A DNA stretch of 64,000 bases from Chitinophaga caseinilytica (GTDB lineage Bacteria; Bacteroidota; Bacteroidia; Chitinophagales; Chitinophagaceae). The stretch lies in the NCBI RefSeq assembly GCF_038396765.1, contig NZ_CP150096.1, forward strand, positions 6,245,001 through 6,309,000, in the 5' to 3' direction. Below the pieces are notes generated by a model, which was not told the origin of the DNA, did not search any database, and saw only the letters and a list, made by a program, of their open reading frames with translations. Shown piece after piece: positions 45,436 to 53,283 of this stretch; the stretch's first letter is position 1; every line of letters begins with the position of its first letter. The position numbers and the translations under genes are program-made.

Positions 45436-46866
45436 TCAGCGTTTCCGCCTGTACCTGGCGATCAATTCCACGATAACGGGATGTTGCAGGATGGATGGGT
45501 CCAGTTCCAGGAACCGCTTCACCTGCCGCGGGAAGAGCTGCAGGGCGGTTTCCAGGTGGAGGAGCCCGTCTTTGGTGCGCCCCATGGCAATAAGGATGGC
45601 GGCCTTGTAATAGGCGAACACGGGCTTGCGGCCCACTTTCGCTTCGGCATCGTCCAGCTGGCGCATGGCTTCGTCCAGATGGCCGCCGAGGAACAGGCCG
45701 CGGATCAGCTCTTTCCAGGCAGAAGTGCTGGAGGGCCTCAGGCGCACTGCGTTCAGGAAATGGACGAGGGCTTCCTTGTCCATCCCGATCTCGAGGTAAC
45801 ACTGGCCGAGGGTAATATTGTATTCGGCGCTTTGCTTGTTGATCCGGAGGGCCGACTGGATGGCGCGCACGGCGTGTTCCCAGTTTTCCTCCGTCATGTA
45901 GCATTTGGCGATCTTGAAATACAGCTTATCGTCGCTCGGGCTCAAATGGACGGCCTTGCGATAGTAATAGCGCGCCTGGGTGTATTTGCGCATTTTTTCG
46001 TAGCAATGGCCGATGGCTTCGTAGATAACGTCTTCCGGTTTGGCGATCTCCAGGTGTTTCTGGAGCACCTCGATGGCGTCGTTGTACTTACGGAGACGGA
46101 TATATGCGTCGCCCATGTTCCGGTAGGCGTAATCGAACTTTTCGTCGATCACGACGGCGTACTGGTAGGCGTCGATGGATTTTTCGTACAGTTTGAGCCC
46201 CTGGTAGGCGGTGCCGAGGTTGAACCAGGCGAGCTGGTTGTAAGGGTGCTCGTTGATGATGTTGGTATGGAGGCGGATGCTTTCCTCGTTACGGCCCGTA
46301 AACTCTGTCCAGAAGCAGATTTTGTGGAGTGCTTCCTCGTTGTTGGGATCGTATTCGAGGAGCATTTTCAGGCAATCGAACACTTTTTCGAATTCTTCCC
46401 AATCGTCGTACACGTCTGCCAGTTCGAGGAGGAGATCGGTGCGGTCTTCGCCTTCGAAGTGCTGTATCTGTTCTTCCAGCAGGGCAGCGGCTTTCTCGTG
46501 CTGGTTCATGGCGAGATAGACGTCTGTCTTGAGGATGTACAGGTTGATATCGTTGGAATCGAGGAGTGCGGCTTTTTCGAGGAGATCGAGGGCTTCCCGG
46601 TATTTCTTGGTCTCGATCAGCAGTGCGGATTTTTTCAGGAGCAGTGCGGAAGAAAAGGGGAACTGCTCGATGGCGAACTCTACGGCCTGGAGGGCGTTGT
46701 TCAGTTCGTCGTGCTCATCATAGTAGTCAATGATCTGTTCAAAGGAATCTTCGTCCAGAAAGGCGTGGGATCGCCCTTCCTTAAGATTTTCAAATTGCTG
46801 AAGCAAGTCCCTCAAATCTTCAAAATCCTCGTTAAACTCGTTAAATGATGGGAAATCGTGATTCAT
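45436..46866 (-). CDS. Tetratricopeptide repeat protein
   Basis: Start placed at 46866 (MNHDFPSFNEFNEDFEDLRD), 476 residues, no signal peptide, so cytosolic. After an acidic N-terminal segment, TPR-like helix pairs run almost to the end; clear units include NQLAWFNLGTAYQGLKLYEKSIDAYQYAV, YAYRNMGDAYIRLRKYNDAIEVLQ and YNITLGQCYLEIGMDKEALVHF (each given here only in part). It should act as a scaffold for protein contacts. It lies 197 bases upstream of the phosphosulfolactate synthase gene on the same strand. Confidence 0.9.
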   Translation of the reverse strand: MNHDFPSFNEFNEDFEDLRDLLQQFENLKEGRSHAFLDEDSFEQIIDYYDEHDELNNALQAVEFAIEQFPFSSALLLKKSALLIETKKYREALDLLEKAALLDSNDINLYILKTDVYLAMNQHEKAAALLEEQIQHFEGEDRTDLLLELADVYDDWEEFEKVFDCLKMLLEYDPNNEEALHKICFWTEFTGRNEESIRLHTNIINEHPYNQLAWFNLGTAYQGLKLYEKSIDAYQYAVVIDEKFDYAYRNMGDAYIRLRKYNDAIEVLQKHLEIAKPEDVIYEAIGHCYEKMRKYTQARYYYRKAVHLSPSDDKLYFKIAKCYMTEENWEHAVRAIQSALRINKQSAEYNITLGQCYLEIGMDKEALVHFLNAVRLRPSSTSAWKELIRGLFLGGHLDEAMRQLDDAEAKVGRKPVFAYYKAAILIAMGRTKDGLLHLETALQLFPRQVKRFLELDPSILQHPVIVELIARYRRKR

Positions 46867-46998
46867 TAATGTAAATATATGGGATTTTAACACCGCCACC
46901 AAACCAGTTGGTGTGTACCGTTCGTGTATTTTTTAACATTTTTTTAAGATAAGTGCTTATCTTGCATTAGGATTATCTTATGATAGATAAATAATTCG

Positions 46999-47006
46999 TA
47001 TATTTG
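46999..47006 (+). promoter_or_regulatory. -7 box before the small secreted-protein gene
   Basis: TATATTTG ends 7 bases before the ATG at 47014, near-leaderless. The -33 region has no clear TTTG. Confidence 0.45.
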
Positions 47007-47013
47007 CAATACC

Positions 47014-47427
47014 ATGACAACGATCAAAATCATAATGCGCACAGTTTCAATGTCTTGCCTTTTGGTGAGCGCGTTGTTCCTTGTTGGCATCCGGGTGCAC
47101 GCCCATGATCTTGGCGTAGCAGAACCGGAATACTTCGACAACAACGACAAAACGAAGAAAACCGAAGGGGAAGGCACGTATCGCTTTACGGCGATGCCCA
47201 AAACCAGCCTCAGCCTGGACGCCAGCTCCCGCGCGAGCGGCTTTTTGAAACAAACTTTCAACCTGAGCTCTGACAATGCCGTGAATGTGAAGTCTACCAT
47301 GACGATCAGGAAAGGCAACGTTACCTATATCCTCCCTTACGCTGGCAAGGTAGCACCACAGGTTACCCCGGTACCTGATATGCAGTACCATCATCTGCAG
47401 GTGAAACTTCCGTTCAGAAAAGGGTAA
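47014..47427 (+). CDS. Small exported protein of unknown function
   Basis: A 137-residue protein with a signal peptide of about 30 residues ending VHAHD; a start at the internal Met in MRTVSMSCLL (residue 8) would give a more usual signal length. The mature part (about 105 residues) has an acidic/basic stretch DNNDKTKKTEGEGTYR, then beta-like segments ending PDMQYHHLQVKLPFRKG. No family recognised. Directly downstream is the triple terminator repeat. Confidence 0.7.
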   Translation: MTTIKIIMRTVSMSCLLVSALFLVGIRVHAHDLGVAEPEYFDNNDKTKKTEGEGTYRFTAMPKTSLSLDASSRASGFLKQTFNLSSDNAVNVKSTMTIRKGNVTYILPYAGKVAPQVTPVPDMQYHHLQVKLPFRKG

Positions 47428-47450
47428 GGTTCCTTTTGAAAAGAGATTTT

Positions 47451-47663
47451 ATGGAAAGGCTGCCGCAAGGCGGCCTTTTTCATGTTAGGGAAGTCCGGCT
47501 GCGGGAGAATGTCCGTCGCTATGGAAAGGCTGCCGCAAGGCGGCTCATTTCGTGCTTTGGGAGTTCCGGCAGCTGGCTGACCTTCCGGCGCCATGGAAAG
47601 GCTGCCGTTTGGCGGCTTTTTTCATGCCCGGGGAGCTTGGCCGCCGGATGACTGTCCGGTGCT
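47451..47663 (+). repeat. Three tandem 70-72-base units, each with a terminator-like hairpin
   Basis: Units start at 47451, 47521 and 47593 with ATGGAAAGGCTGCCG, followed by a GCCG/CGGC stem and, in units 1 and 3, T5-T6 then CATG. Unit 2 has lost the T-run (CTCATTTCG). The second half of each unit (GTCCGG or TTCCGG blocks) is conserved more loosely. The first hairpin is 24 bases after the stop of the 47014 gene and is its likely terminator, so duplication has made a series of terminators. Confidence 0.82.
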
Positions 47664-47930
47664 AAAACCTGGCCCTGCTATAGGTTTACACTGTATGTTA
47701 GAAAACTCCAATACCCATTTCATTACATTGGAAGCCTCAGGTTAAAATTGGCGTGCAACCAACAGATAGTCTTCATTGTCGGCCCGGCAGTAGGCGACTA
47801 TTTCTCGCTTAAAAGCCTGACCATGGCAGCTGGCGACAGCCGCTTTTCTTTGACGGATGCGATGGTTTACAGTTTTGGATGTAAACCTATCTTAGGATGT
47901 GGCCCGCCGCAACCTGCCGTCTCCCGGCAT
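47664..47930. other. Intergenic stretch without a recognisable gene
   Basis: The small frames here lack start signals and family features. I see no repeat or RNA motif other than the array to its left and the terminator to its right. Confidence 0.45.
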
Positions 47931-47955
47931 AAAAAAACCGCGGAACGGTCCGCGG
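47931..47955 (-). terminator. Terminator of the GLPGLI/DUF4412-like gene
   Basis: Perfect 7-bp stem CCGCGGA/TCCGCGG (loop ACGG) with T7 on the minus strand, 23 bases after the stop. Confidence 0.88.
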
Positions 47956-47977
47956 TTTCGATAAGTTGATGTTTCCA

Positions 47978-48640
47978 TTATCCCCTGATCCGTTTCAGCT
48001 CGTCGGCCGTGATCTCGCGGTAGCCGCGGGGCACGTCGAACGTGGAGGCCGGAACGGGACTGAGGTCTACCCGCGTGGCGATTGCGCGCATTTTAGCGCC
48101 CGTTTTCGTCACGATCTCGTATTCCAGCGGTATACCCTTCAGGTTCTGGAAACGGCGGTTGTAATAGGGGTTCTCGGGGATGATGTCTGTTGTGTAATAC
48201 ACTTCGAAAGTGGCCCCGTCGGGCATCGTCCCGATCGCCTTCCGGCATTTGTAGCCGGCGATCTCGCGGGTTTCAGCCTGGTCGGCGAAGGTAATGGCCG
48301 AGAATTTCTTCACATCCGCTTCGTAAGTCTTTTTATCGGTACGGATGAGGTACTTGTCGCCGTGGTTGTCCATCAGCGTAATAACGTCTTCCTTCTCGGA
48401 ATTGATGAGGTAGATGTAGTTCACCACGTTGAAGTTCATGTCTACCCGGCTGAGGTTGCCGCGGATATATTGTGTCATGGAACTTCCGGCGAACATGGCC
48501 TCCATCTGCAATTGTTCGGGCGGCATTTCCACCTTATAGGCGATCCTGGCGTCCGAAATGGTCCGCTGCGCCGAAGCCGGCAACGATGCGGCCAGGATCA
48601 TGGCCAACACCAGCAGGCGGAGAGGTGACATTTTTCGCAT
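47978..48640 (-). CDS. Exported GLPGLI/DUF4412-like protein
   Basis: A 220-residue protein with a signal peptide (about 1-24, ending PASAQ). The mature part has alternating beta strands, a DKYLIRTDKKTYEADVKKF segment and, near 130, REIAGYKCRKAIGTMPDG followed by EVYYTTDIIPENPYYNRRFQNLKGIPLEYE. This order (central G-Y-K-C-K-A and a V-x-Y-T-x-I-P segment) is that of GLPGLI and DUF4412 proteins, exported proteins of unknown function common in Bacteroidota. Single gene with its own terminator. Confidence 0.75.
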   Translation of the reverse strand: MRKMSPLRLLVLAMILAASLPASAQRTISDARIAYKVEMPPEQLQMEAMFAGSSMTQYIRGNLSRVDMNFNVVNYIYLINSEKEDVITLMDNHGDKYLIRTDKKTYEADVKKFSAITFADQAETREIAGYKCRKAIGTMPDGATFEVYYTTDIIPENPYYNRRFQNLKGIPLEYEIVTKTGAKMRAIATRVDLSPVPASTFDVPRGYREITADELKRIRG

Positions 48641-48697
48641 ATGAGTTGATTGTTAAGGATGGTAAATGAAAAATCTATGCCAAACGGCTGTTTTCCC

Positions 48698-49471
48698 TTA
48701 CCATTCGGGTTTCTTTTTGTCCAGGAAAGCGGCGATCCCCTTCTGGCAATCGGGATGGCGCCGGGTTTCGGCATTGGTACGGGCAGCTGCTTCGAGCCCG
48801 TCTTCGAGCGATGTATCGAATACGTTGGCAATCAATTGTTTGGTGACCATCAGGGAATTTGCCGAAGCCTCCGTGCAGAGGCGCTCCGCCATTTCCCGCA
48901 CATGCCCGGCGATCCGGTCTGCCGGCACCACGGCCGTAATGAGCCCAAATCTTTCCGCCGTTTCCGCCGGCACGAGGGCACCTGTCAGCATGAGCTCCCG
49001 GGCCCTGCCCTCCCCGATCTTGCGGACGAGGAAAACGCTTACCAGCGCCGGCACGAACCCGATCTTCACTTCCGTATACCCAAACCGGGCTTCCGGAACG
49101 GCATAGCTGAGATCGGCCACCGTAGCGAGCCCGCAGCCTCCCGCCAGGGCATCCCCTTCTATCTGCGCGATCACGGGTTTCTTAAGTTCGTAAATTTCAC
49201 GGAATAACTGCATCAGTTCCCGCGAATCGGCATAGTTTTCCTCGAAATCGAACTGCTGGAGCTGCCGGAGATAATCCAGGTCGGCCCCGGCGCAGAACGC
49301 TTTTCCGTTGGCGGCCAGCACCACCACTTTTACCTGTCCGTCTGCCTCCGCCTGCGCAAAAGCCTTGCGCAGCGCATGCACCACCTCCCCGTTCAGCGCG
49401 TTGCGCTTCTCCGGCCGGTTGAGCGTGATGGTGGCGATCCGGTCCGCCACCGCATAGGTAATACCTGACAT
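48698..49471 (-). CDS. Enoyl-CoA hydratase/isomerase family
   Basis: A 257-residue crotonase-fold enzyme. LNRPEKRNALNGEVV (about 17-31) and NGKAFCAGADLDYL (about 54-67) form the CoA and oxyanion sites, and QIEGDALAGGCGLATVADL then PEARFGYTEVKIGFVPA hold the region of the two catalytic acids. It could hydrate enoyl-CoA in beta-oxidation or act in leucine breakdown (methylglutaconyl-CoA hydratase type). TACATTTG lies 4 bases before the ATG. No other fatty-acid genes are adjacent. Confidence 0.92.
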   Translation of the reverse strand: MSGITYAVADRIATITLNRPEKRNALNGEVVHALRKAFAQAEADGQVKVVVLAANGKAFCAGADLDYLRQLQQFDFEENYADSRELMQLFREIYELKKPVIAQIEGDALAGGCGLATVADLSYAVPEARFGYTEVKIGFVPALVSVFLVRKIGEGRARELMLTGALVPAETAERFGLITAVVPADRIAGHVREMAERLCTEASANSLMVTKQLIANVFDTSLEDGLEAAARTNAETRRHPDCQKGIAAFLDKKKPEW

Positions 49472-49475
49472 GCGC

Positions 49476-49483
49476 CAAATGTA
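49476..49483 (-). promoter_or_regulatory. -7 box, leaderless arrangement, enoyl-CoA hydratase gene
   Basis: TACATTTG on the minus strand ends 4 bases before the ATG at 49471, the same spacing as for truB and the DUF4254 gene. Confidence 0.5.
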
Positions 49484-49524
49484 CAGGAATTATTTTTAAC
49501 GTTTTATACCCATGTATAACTAGA

Positions 49525-49566
49525 TGAAAAACAAAGCGCCCCAACTGTTTTACAGCCGGGGCGCCC
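49525..49566 (-). terminator. Terminator of the alkaline phosphatase gene
   Basis: Stem GCGCCCC/GGGGCGC (49536-49542 with 49558-49564) and an inner CTG/CAG pair, followed on the minus strand by TTTGTTTTTC. Confidence 0.8.
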
Positions 49567-49588
49567 TGATTTTGCATTATCTTTTTCC

Positions 49589-51265
49589 TTAGTGGGAAAC
49601 CTCTGTGATCGGGTGCCCGACGTTACCGCTCGGCATCTGGATCCGGAGCATGGCAGCCACGGTAGGCGCGATGTCGGTCATATGCGTGGTACGGTTGGTT
49701 TTGCCCGGTTTCACGCCCCAGCCCATCCATACGAGGGGAATGTGCGCGTCGTAAGGGTTCCACTGGCCGTGGGTGGTGCCGGTCTTGCCGCCGTCGAACC
49801 AACCCGGTTGCAGCATCACCATGATATCGCCGGAGCGCAGCACGTTGTAACCGTTGGTCAGCATCCCGTGTTGCGGATCGGGCAGCGCGGTGGAGCCCAG
49901 TGCGTGATGGTCCACGATGTTGGACACACCGGGGTATTTCAGTCCTTCGCGGAGGATGAACGCCTTTACATCCGCCAGTTTCCCGGCTTTGATGAGGCCT
50001 TCGTTATCCAGCCAGAACTGGTAGTTATAGGAGGAAATGATGGCTTTTTTGAACCCGAATTCCTGTTCGATCGCGGCATTCATCGCTTTTACCATGGCAC
50101 CATCGTCCCACAGGCCGGCGTGCATCCTGTTCTCCTGCATGAAGCCGGGAACGTGCGCCACACCGTGATCTGCCGTGATGAAGAACAGCCACTGGCCTTT
50201 GCCGACTTTCTGGTCGAGGTACTTGAAGAAAGCGCCGAGGTCTTTATCGAGGCGGAGGTAGGCATCTTCCGTTTCTACCGAGTTGGGGCCGTGCTGGTGG
50301 CCGATGTAGTCGGTAGACGAAAGGCTTACGGCGAGGAAGTCGGTGAGGGGGCCTTTTCCAAGCTCATGGCCTTCGAGCGCGGCTTTGGCGAACTCGAGGG
50401 TGTAGGTGTTCCCCAAGGGAGAAGAGGCGAGGATACCGAAAGCGTTGCCTGCGGTGCCGGCCAGTTCGTGCGGGAAGCTGGTGTTATCCTGGCCTTTGAA
50501 CTTGCCTTCGTAGGGCTTTTCATCGGCGGTAGACTGCACGTAGGTATCTACAGGATACAGTGTGGTCCAGGGTTTGGAGATATATTCACGGGGAAGCTGG
50601 CGGCGGTTGAAGGCGTTGGCCCAGGCCGGCAGTTCGTTCATGTAGAAATTGGAAGTGATCATGTTGCCGGTCACCCCGTCGAACCAGTACGCCGCGTTGG
50701 CGGTGTGGCCTGCGGGGAGGATGGCGCCGCGGTCTTTGATGGCCACGCCAACGGTTTTGCTGCGGAAGTTGGTAGCGATGCGCAGTTCGTCGGTGATGGT
50801 GGTGGTCAGCATGTTTTTGGGGCTCATGCGGCCGGCGGCGTCGCTGCCGCCAACGGAGGTGGCGTCGGAGTCTTCTGTGCAGTACATAGACCGGCCGGTG
50901 TTGCGATCGTACCAGTTATTGCCGATGATGCCATGGATGGCGGGAACGGAGCCGGTGTAGGCGCAGGTGTGGCCGCAGGCGGTGATGGTCGGAGTATAAG
51001 GGATCAGCGTGTTTTCGCAGGAAAAGCCTTCGCTGATGAGGCGTTTAAAACCGTCATTGGTATAGCGGTCATAATAACGGTAGAGGAAATCCCATCTCAT
51101 TTGATCCACTACCATGCCCACCACTAATTTGGGTCGGGCCACATGATTTTCTGCTTTTTTCCCGTAATTGGGCGGAAAGCCCTTGGTCGGCGAGGTGGCT
51201 TTTTGTCCAAAAGCAACCGGGGCCGCCATTAACAGGAATACGGCTAACATTTTAATACGGCTCAT
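49589..51265 (-). CDS. pafA: Alkaline phosphatase, PafA type
   Basis: A 558-residue exported enzyme with a signal peptide (about 1-20). It belongs to the alkaline phosphatase superfamily: VVGMVVDQMRWDFL carries the first metal Asp; the Thr nucleophile is in TPTITACGHT (residues 91-100), the N in IIGNNWYDR (116-117) and IKDRGAILPAGH (176-187) are the PafA phosphate-contact residues, and TADHG, with the later HMTDIAPTVAAML, binds zinc. PafA releases phosphate from many organic monoesters in the periplasm and is the main such enzyme in many Bacteroidota. Confidence 0.92.
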   Translation of the reverse strand: MSRIKMLAVFLLMAAPVAFGQKATSPTKGFPPNYGKKAENHVARPKLVVGMVVDQMRWDFLYRYYDRYTNDGFKRLISEGFSCENTLIPYTPTITACGHTCAYTGSVPAIHGIIGNNWYDRNTGRSMYCTEDSDATSVGGSDAAGRMSPKNMLTTTITDELRIATNFRSKTVGVAIKDRGAILPAGHTANAAYWFDGVTGNMITSNFYMNELPAWANAFNRRQLPREYISKPWTTLYPVDTYVQSTADEKPYEGKFKGQDNTSFPHELAGTAGNAFGILASSPLGNTYTLEFAKAALEGHELGKGPLTDFLAVSLSSTDYIGHQHGPNSVETEDAYLRLDKDLGAFFKYLDQKVGKGQWLFFITADHGVAHVPGFMQENRMHAGLWDDGAMVKAMNAAIEQEFGFKKAIISSYNYQFWLDNEGLIKAGKLADVKAFILREGLKYPGVSNIVDHHALGSTALPDPQHGMLTNGYNVLRSGDIMVMLQPGWFDGGKTGTTHGQWNPYDAHIPLVWMGWGVKPGKTNRTTHMTDIAPTVAAMLRIQMPSGNVGHPITEVSH

Positions 51266-51343
51266 ATTACGCTTTGAATTAGTTCCTTTTTACGAATGGG
51301 TCCGTTCTGACGTGGAAAAAATAGGGTGTAAAAGTAACCTAAG

Positions 51344-51373
51344 TTTACAAAAAAATATATTTTAATACCTTTG
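51344..51373 (+). promoter_or_regulatory. Promoter of the alpha-oxoamine synthase gene
   Basis: TTTA (51344-51347), 18-base spacer, TACCTTTG (51366-51373). Start expected near 51379, giving a leader of about 27 bases. Confidence 0.6.
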
Positions 51374-51405
51374 TGGTCAAATTTTAATTTCATTTTAATC
51401 ATCAC

Positions 51406-52647
51406 ATGGACATATTCGAGAAACTGCTGAAGCATATGGGTCCGATCGGGGAGCACTCCGAGCGCGCCCATGGATACTTTGCTTTCCCTAAGCTGGAAGG
51501 CGAGATCGGCCCCCGCATGCAATTCCGGGGCAATGAAAAGATCGTATGGAGCCTTAACAACTACCTGGGCCTGGCCAACCACCCCGAGGTAAGGGCTACG
51601 GATGCCAAAGCGGCGGCGGATTACGGTCTCGCCACGCCTATGGGCGCCCGTATGATGAGCGGTAACACCAATTACCACGAGCAGCTCGAAAAAGAACTGA
51701 GCGATTACATGGGCAAGGAAGACACTACGCTCCTCAACTACGGCTACCAGGGCATCATGAGCGCCATCGACGCCATCTGCAACCGCAGGGACGTGATCGT
51801 GTACGACGCGGAATGCCATGCTTCCATCATCGACGGCCTGCGCCTCCACCAGGGCCACCGCTACGTGTTCAAGCATAACGATATCGAAGACCTGGAGAAA
51901 CAACTCCGCCGTGCCACCGAATATATCAAAACCAGCGGCGGCGGCATCCTCGTTGTAACCGAAGGCGTATTCGGCATGGCGGGCGACCAGGGCAAACTGA
52001 AAGAAATCGCAGCACTGAAAGATAATTTCGAATTCCGCCTGTTGGTAGACGACGCCCACGGCTTCGGCACCATGGGCAAAACCGGCGCGGGCACCGGCGA
52101 AGAGCAGGGCGTTCAGGACAAGATCGACCTGCTGTTCAACACCTTCGCGAAAAGTGGCGCATCCATCGGGGCGTTCATGAGCGGCGACAAAGCCATCATC
52201 AACTACCTGCGCTACAACATGCGCTCGCAGATCTTCGCCAAATCCATCCCCCTGCCGCTCGTGATCGGGCATCTGAAACGCGTGCAGCTCATGCGTGCGC
52301 ACCCCGAAATGAAAGCCAAGCTCTGGAGCAACGTGAACAAGCTGCAGAAAGGCCTGCGCGACAGGGGTTTCAACATCGGCAGCACCAACTCCCCCGTTAC
52401 GCCGATCTACCTCGAGGGCGATATCCCCGAAGCAACGGCTATGTGCCTGGACCTTCGCGAGAATTACAACATCTTCTGCTCCATCGTGGTGTATCCCGTT
52501 ATCCCGAAAGGGCAGATCATCTACCGCCTCATCCCCACCGCGGCGCATAACGATGAAGACATCGAGCTGACGCTCAAAGCCTTCACCGAAACCAAAGCCA
52601 AGCTGGACGCGAAAGCTTACGCCGTAGCGGAAATCCCGGTAGTATAA
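51406..52647 (+). CDS. PLP-dependent alpha-oxoamine synthase (serine palmitoyltransferase or cysteate acyltransferase type)
   Basis: A 413-residue fold-type I PLP enzyme. WSLNNYLGLANHPEV (about 48-62) is the N-terminal family mark, H138 (ECHASII) stacks on PLP, DDAHGFG (215-221) binds it, and the Schiff-base Lys is K249 in NTFAKSGASIGAF. Relatives join an acyl-CoA to an amino acid with loss of CO2. In Bacteroidota the two well-known members of this size are serine palmitoyltransferase (sphingolipids) and cysteate-fatty acyl transferase (sulfonolipids); the sequence alone does not decide. Own promoter and own terminator. Confidence 0.9.
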   Translation: MDIFEKLLKHMGPIGEHSERAHGYFAFPKLEGEIGPRMQFRGNEKIVWSLNNYLGLANHPEVRATDAKAAADYGLATPMGARMMSGNTNYHEQLEKELSDYMGKEDTTLLNYGYQGIMSAIDAICNRRDVIVYDAECHASIIDGLRLHQGHRYVFKHNDIEDLEKQLRRATEYIKTSGGGILVVTEGVFGMAGDQGKLKEIAALKDNFEFRLLVDDAHGFGTMGKTGAGTGEEQGVQDKIDLLFNTFAKSGASIGAFMSGDKAIINYLRYNMRSQIFAKSIPLPLVIGHLKRVQLMRAHPEMKAKLWSNVNKLQKGLRDRGFNIGSTNSPVTPIYLEGDIPEATAMCLDLRENYNIFCSIVVYPVIPKGQIIYRLIPTAAHNDEDIELTLKAFTETKAKLDAKAYAVAEIPVV

Positions 52648-52674
52648 TAAAATATTCGAGACACTTCGAAGGCT

Positions 52675-52710
52675 GAGAGGCGTTCCCGCAGGGAGCGCCT
52701 CTCTTTTTTT
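52675..52710 (+). terminator. Terminator of the alpha-oxoamine synthase gene
   Basis: Stem GAGAGGCG/CGCCTCTC (52675-52682 with 52696-52703) with an inner CCC/GGG, followed by T7, 27 bases after the stop. Confidence 0.9.
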
Positions 52711-52816
52711 GCGCGGCTTTACATAAAAAGCTGAAGGGAGTGACACAACGGCGGACGGGCCTTGCACAGCTGCCGGCTCAACAATAATTGATTAACAATT
52801 CGGGAAAAGTCCGGGC

Positions 52817-52847
52817 AAAAAAGGGGGCTGATGGTTAGTCAGCCCCA
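52817..52847 (-). terminator. Strong minus-strand terminator with no annotated gene upstream
   Basis: Perfect 8-bp stem GGGGCTGA/TCAGCCCC (7-base loop) followed on the minus strand by T6. Read to the right there is no minus-strand gene until purL's neighbourhood, so it marks an unknown short transcript. Confidence 0.8.
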
Positions 52848-53283
52848 AGCAAACAAATCGTTCTTTCACTAGGTGTAATACATGATCTTAAGAATCGATC
52901 GTTCAGTAGGACATGGTAATAAAAACTTCAAATAAGTTTACGGGCTGTCATAGAACAGGGACGGCACGCGCCCTATCTAAAATGAATATGATAAGTCAGT
53001 TTGTTCAAAGAGTTGAAAACCTTGTGTTTGCATGCACTTTTGCATGGGTATTCCGAACATTCACAAGCTTACCAAAAATAGCATTCCTGCCGGTATGCAG
53101 CCATAACACGAACGTTGTATTTCGTTAAGGAGCTGTTAAAATGACAATTGCTACTTGATTGTCGTTCAAAGCCTTGCTGCTGCTGTATTTCCGCATATGA
53201 TCGATATTTTTCCCGATTGCGTAAACAGCGGGGGAACGGATGAAAGTACTTTTGCGGAGCTTTTTTCCGTAACCAATATCTGC
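52848..53283 (-). other. Gene-free stretch ending in a terminator; possible small RNA of about 220-250 bases
   Basis: Minus-strand TATTTTTG at 53080-53073 could be a -7 box (no good -33), giving a transcript from about 53067 to the terminator at 52817. The stretch contains a TGCATGCA dyad but no ORF with coding features. I could not match it to 6S, tmRNA or RNase P RNA. The right-hand part (from about 53240, TACTTTTG at 53247) probably holds the TonB receptor promoter. Confidence 0.35.

Noticed and set aside
52848..53283. 6S RNA in the gap before the TonB receptor
   Set aside because: I could not find the long paired ends and central bubble expected of 6S; kept only as an unnamed candidate transcript.
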